From positions 62,001-126,000 of the forward strand of contig CANTFL010000498.1 of assembly GCA_947650285.1 (NCBI GenBank): DNA of 64,000 nt, given 5' to 3'. Made by a program: the position numbers and the translations under genes. The DNA comes from Hyaloperonospora brassicae. Taxonomy: Eukaryota > Oomycota > Peronosporomycetes > Peronosporales > Peronosporaceae. Shown here one piece after another: positions 60,567 to 64,000 of this stretch; positions within the stretch are counted from its first letter, which is position 1; every line of letters starts with the position of its first letter. The notes under the pieces were generated by a model that was not told the DNA's origin, made no database searches, and saw only the letters and a program-made list of their open reading frames with translations.

Positions 60567-61472
60567 TACGACTGACGCCTTAAGTCAATCGATATGGTGC
60601 CATCCTTTTGACCATACGACTCAGTTGTGTGTAACCCGATGCACGACGTGCCGACAAATGATCAATGCCTTCAGTTACGACCAGCGGCCCCACTCGCGGT
60701 CTGTCGGCCTCACTCGAGCGCTAAAGCCGCATTATGAAGATGGACGTTCAAGCAATGCTAGCTTGATGTTTACAAGTGGTAAAGCGCAGCAGCGAGTATG
60801 ATTACCTCAACAGCTGCATGTTCGAGGAATGCGGTAGCACTCATGCCGAATCGTATTTGTGTTCGGGGGCGCTGAGAATCAATGCCAATAGTAGTGTGGT
60901 CTAAGTCGGGTGAGATGAAGTCTGTCCTACTACATAGGCCGCTACCCTTTGACTAGCGCACAAAAAAGCACGTGAGGTAGCAGGAAAAGCCAGTGATGGT
61001 CGAATGAAGGCCTAAAAGACCTGACGCGCACTGCATGGCCAAAGTGTAAGTATTGTCATTCACACCTGATTCACACGACCGCGATCGGGACCCGGCATGA
61101 ATGTCGGACCCGTGGCAACTGGAATGGGATGTAAATACTCTAAGACAGAGGGACCCACACGAAAGAGTCGAGATCAAAGACAATCAGCTATTGGGATAGA
61201 CACGAAAAGACCGAGATCGAATCGACGTCAAGTCGTTGTTGAACTGGCACTTAGTATCGGAGAGTTAGGCTACAATCGTCGGTCTAGTTGTTGTCTACAC
61301 ACGGACGGACTTAACGCTACGACGATGCGATGGAGAACACACTGCACAAGTACAAAAGACTGAAAAGTAGAAAGCCCTTCCAAGATAAACTGGACACGTC
61401 TGTTTTTGTATTCAATCATCCACCGTCGTCGTTCATCTGCAACTACCGACTTGCTCAGGTTCGTCTCGGAAA
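60567..61472. other. Region without a recognisable gene
   Basis: Short frames without domain. The plus frame 61330-61572 overlaps the 3' end of the MAPEG gene in antisense and is probably a by-product of it. Confidence 0.4.
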
Positions 61473-61925
61473 CTACACGACTGCGCTGACAGCGCTGCCC
61501 AGACCCACCACCGTCGCCATCATCCCGACTCCGAAGCACAAGGAGCGCATCGGCTGCTTTGAGTTTGCATAGGCATACGTGTGCAGACAACGAGCCGTCG
61601 TGAAAGCCACCATCGCACCACTGTGAACGTTGTAGTCCGCTCCAGCCATGATACCCGCGCCGAAAATCAAGAGGCCAAACGGAATGGTCTCAAGATCGTT
61701 CATAACGATGTTGCCCCAGCGCTGAGCAGCTTCTTGCGTTTTGGGATCGCTGGTCGAATCACGACCAAAGGTCTGTTTGCGTTTGGCGGGTGGGAGATTA
61801 GAGTCTTCAGGAGGACGTCCGCCAGTGGCAAACTTTTTGCTACCCTGTACCATCGTCGCCGCCACGAATTTCAGATACAGCACGGAAGTGCACGCCACAT
61901 ACACTTTGACACTTCCAGACAACAT
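61473..61925 (-). CDS. MAPEG family membrane protein (microsomal glutathione S-transferase-like)
   Basis: 150 aa from ATG at 61925 (MLSGSVKVYV); the upstream in-frame extension has no ATG. Four membrane helices: 4-25, 72-93, 103-120 and 126-148. RWGNIVMNDLETIPFGL (69-85) matches the R-x-x-x-x-x-N-D-L-E-N-I-x-P-F signature of MGST1/PGES-type proteins. ARCLHTYAYANSKQPMRSL (111-129) matches the A-R-x-x-H-T-x-x-Y ... Q-P-x-R glutathione-binding segment. A soluble loop (KKFATGGRPPEDSNLPPAKR) lies between helices 1 and 2. These are trimeric ER or outer mitochondrial membrane enzymes that conjugate glutathione or reduce lipid peroxides. Length is typical of the family. It appears intact. Confidence 0.9.
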   Translation of the reverse strand: MLSGSVKVYVACTSVLYLKFVAATMVQGSKKFATGGRPPEDSNLPPAKRKQTFGRDSTSDPKTQEAAQRWGNIVMNDLETIPFGLLIFGAGIMAGADYNVHSGAMVAFTTARCLHTYAYANSKQPMRSLCFGVGMMATVVGLGSAVSAVV

Positions 61926-62136
61926 GTCGAAATTGGTTTGTTTGGCCGATCCGTTGTCGACTTGGTACAAATGGATGTGGAAGGGATATCTTTTGACTTC
62001 TACATGGAAGAATCCTTCTACGCTCGATAGCGATCAGTTACGCATAAACGCGCCGCTGATTGGCTAGTATCTTTTGAACCAAGCAAGGTAAAAAACTGTT
62101 TACTGAGCTTTTCGACCGCGATCGTGTGCCCCGTGT

Positions 62137-62282
62137 ACGTTAGCGCTCGACCCTACACACGAAGCCAATCCCCTTGAGTTTCTATCCTCATACCTTCTTC
62201 ATCACCAAATCCTCTCAACCCGTATCTTTCCTCGATACACTGGCTCTAGCACGTATCTACGAGATCCTTTCCTACGAGACTG
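62137..62282 (+). pseudogene. Dpy-30-like motif fragment
   Basis: The plus strand reads LALDPTHEANPLEFLSSYLL then HHQ, and ends in TGA at about 62280. Dpy-30 motifs follow L-x-x-x-R-P-x-x-P-I/L-x-F-L-A-x-Y-L-L-x-x-x, and NPLEFLSSYLLHH fits well. A possible acceptor TTAG at about 62139 precedes it, and a donor AAG/GTAAAA lies at about 62087, but no first exon with an ATG joins in phase. Dpy-30 forms a helical dimer in histone methylation complexes and other assemblies. It could be a relic or an unrecognised exon. Confidence 0.35.
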
Positions 62283-62693
62283 ATGCTGTCAATGCAGAGC
62301 AATTCTGTGTAAAGACGCTGCGGGGTAAGTCGAAAGCTGCAAAAGCTACGTGCATCAGTCGTACATACCGTGACAAATCCATGTCGGGGATAACGGTGTT
62401 TCCAGCACAACTCATATGGCTTATTGGTTGTTTATGGTGCGATACTGTGCGGGAGAGCAGCGAGAAACAATCTTGAACATTTAGTCGAAGTACTTGGATA
62501 ACAGTCACAAGACCACAATCAACCTTGCATCACTTTTAGGAACGAGAAAGCTGTTTTATCCAGAGCAGCAGGAAGCGAGCTATTGATCAGGAAGCGGTGT
62601 GTTGCTCTATCAACGAGAAATTCTTCCACACGCCACCGGCAAAATGGACAAGTGCCGAGTGTTCATTCAGTACCCTCTTTCTATGACCACTTG
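62283..62693. other. Region without a recognisable gene
   Basis: Short frames only, up to the LTR at 62694. Confidence 0.4.
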
Positions 62694-63133
62694 TGTAACG
62701 GGGTAGCCCGTTACATGAAAATTGTCTTTAAGAAGAAATTGACAATAGAGAATATTACGTTGAATATTCTTTCAACAGTGTCGCAAGCATGGTGATATTG
62801 TTGGGATGACCGAATAGTTTACTCATTGGTTGATATCGTGATGATGTCAACCCACCAATCGCTGCTAGACGCGCGCAATGGGTGGTGAGTAGACGTCATC
62901 ATACATTTAGTTACATTAGTATAATTAAGTCAGGACAAACAGAGATACAAGAGTTATAGGACTTAATTATATTAATAACAGTTTTACTTTTCCTACGACT
63001 AGAGTCTTTCACCTTAGTCGTTCTATATTCCTCTGTGTAGTTCTACACCTAGCTGGGCACTGACTATCACTACAGTCAGTGATAGTAAACTCCGTACTGG
63101 TTGACCAGTACGTAGTCGTCGGTGCCCCGTTTA
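62694..63133 (+). repeat. 5' LTR of the second gypsy element
   Basis: About 440 bp, from TGTAACGGGG to about CCCCGTTTA, where the expected closing TTACA is altered. Stem-loops are again dense: 63058-63065 with 63074-63081 (8 bp) and 63093-63100 with 63105-63112 (8 bp, loop 4). The AT-rich long inverted repeat of the other LTRs is kept (about 62911-62970). Confidence 0.88.
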
Positions 63134-63135
63134 CC

Positions 63136-63154
63136 TGGAAGCACTTTGTAGTCC
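63136..63154 (+). other. Primer binding site of the second gypsy element
   Basis: TGGAAGCACTTTGTAGTCC, two bases after the LTR end. It differs from the site in the first element by one base (A for T at position 4). Confidence 0.6.
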
Positions 63155-63191
63155 GTCGAAGGACCACAACCCCATCGCCCAACCTGAACAT

Positions 63192-64000
63192 GTTGGATGA
63201 AGACGAAGGCGACAGATTTCACGGAACCTGTGGAAGCTACTCCCATTTGAGCGATATAGAATGGAGTGCGATCGATCGAATGAGTTCGACCGTTGGCAAA
63301 GAAGCTATCTGGGCCATTCCATCCACAAGGGATAGAGAACAGCAGCATACCGTCATTAGCAAGTTCTTGCAACGAGAACTTGATGAGTCGCGAGCGCAGG
63401 TGACCTTGTTGCAACAACAATATCACCAGCGGAACGAAGAACTGAGACAGTCTTCGTCCACGCAGTCGACACGTGAGCGTCGACGGGAGTCTCTAAAACT
63501 AGAGGTCTCCAAGTTTCACGGAGCCGAGGACGAGTACCTGTTAATATGGTTCGTCGAAGTCGACGATGAGATCGAGGCCCGTCGCATCGACGATGAGCGA
63601 ATGAAAGTTGCATTATCTCAGTCGTACTTGGCAGGGGACGCCAGGGATTGGGCCCTGAATCTCAAGTTGCACGCTCAAACGTGTTTGGGTCATTGAGGAT
63701 CTTCAAGACCCTGTGAGCGAGACGTTTGAGCCTCCCACGGCAGAGTTCAGGACACTATCTGAACCCCTCAAAATCAAACAGGGTAAGCGTAAGGTTCACG
63801 ATTACGGTCAGCATGTACGCTACATTGCAAGCTGCATGGTAGTGAACCCTGTGAGTGAATTTGTGTTGATCACAATATTCATTCAAGGGCTGTCCGATGG
63901 TCCCGCCAGGGACCACCTGTTCCGCGGAGAGCTAAAGACGCTCTCCGAAGCAATCTTCGCTGCGGATCAGGAAGACTTAAGTGTGAGACAGGCTCACACT
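63192..64000 (+). pseudogene. gag of the second gypsy element, frameshifted, incomplete
   Basis: Coding begins near MLDEDEGDRF (63192), although the frame is open from within the LTR. HLSDIEWSAIDRMSSTVG and a coiled segment (SKFLQRELDESRAQVTLLQQ) lead to the gag domain (LEVSKFHGAEDEYLLIWF). The first frame stops at 63694. Homology goes on in another frame from about 63712 (VSETFEPPTAEFRTLSEPLK) to the window end at RQAHT. Between them a short third-frame piece (NVFGSLRIFKTL) shows that at least two indels occurred. The zinc knuckle would lie beyond the window. Confidence 0.85.

Larger units (their letters stand above)
62694..64000 (+). mobile_element. Second gypsy element of the same family, cut by the window end
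   Basis: Opens with a plus-strand 5' LTR (TGTAACGGGGTAGCC) followed by a primer binding site and gag, homologous to the 3057-11010 element read on its own sense strand. The homology covers the leader (AACATGTTGGATGA) and the coding blocks HLSDIEWSA and RQAH. gag is frameshifted, so this copy is also defective. The rest lies beyond 64000. Confidence 0.93.

Noticed and set aside
61330..61572. 80-codon frame antisense to the MAPEG 3' end
   Set aside because: Shadow of a real gene; no domain.

Overview
The window looks like nuclear DNA of an oomycete, probably a peronosporalean (Phytophthora or downy-mildew type) plant pathogen. The evidence is short GT-AG introns of about 75-100 bp, compact GC-richer genes beside long AT-rich gene-poor stretches, chromodomain-bearing Ty3/gypsy retrotransposons, and a secreted RXLR/WY-like effector candidate. 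Species cannot be decided from the sequence alone.

Layout. 1-3051 holds no convincing gene, but has one copy of a 397-bp LTR-like dispersed repeat (2193-2589; second copy at 29361-29756). 3057-11010 is a complete but decayed Ty3/gypsy element on the minus strand, with LTRs of 391 and 393 bp and a 5-bp target duplication TAGCT. It carries gag, protease, RT, RNase H, integrase and chromodomain remnants, plus a long plus-strand ORF antisense to its 3' end. 11016 to about 49400 is AT-rich and gene-poor. It holds decayed coding relics (14.2-14.9, 34.4-35.9, 37.6-38.8 kb), a perfect 29-bp hairpin joined to 24-bp repeats (19.9 kb), three different minisatellites (43.9-47.2 kb) and a tRNA-like box A/box B fragment (47.47 kb). 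49486-49934 is a solo LTR of the same family, with its own CCGAA target duplication.

50-62 kb is the gene-bearing part: two decayed genes (EF-hand-like, minus; syntaxin-like, plus), a secreted effector candidate (52731-53495, plus), a VPS9-domain Rab5-type exchange factor (54944-56638, minus), a four-exon EMC5/MMGT gene divergent from it (56995-57586, plus), and a MAPEG membrane protein (61473-61925, minus). A gypsy RNase H relic (60.5 kb) and a Dpy-30-like fragment (62.2 kb) lie among them. A second member of the gypsy family enters at 62694 on the plus strand and runs off the window end.

The most unusual signal is in the gypsy family. LTRs and coding sequence are filled with consecutive near-perfect stem-loops: at least 20 with stems of 8-10 bp and loops of 4-12 nt, against a rough chance expectation of one or two. 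The same property appears in the second family member at the window end. It resembles the genome-scale ordered RNA structure described for some RNA viruses, here in an LTR retrotransposon. The element also encodes a large antisense coiled-coil protein overprinted on the integrase tail and chromodomain.
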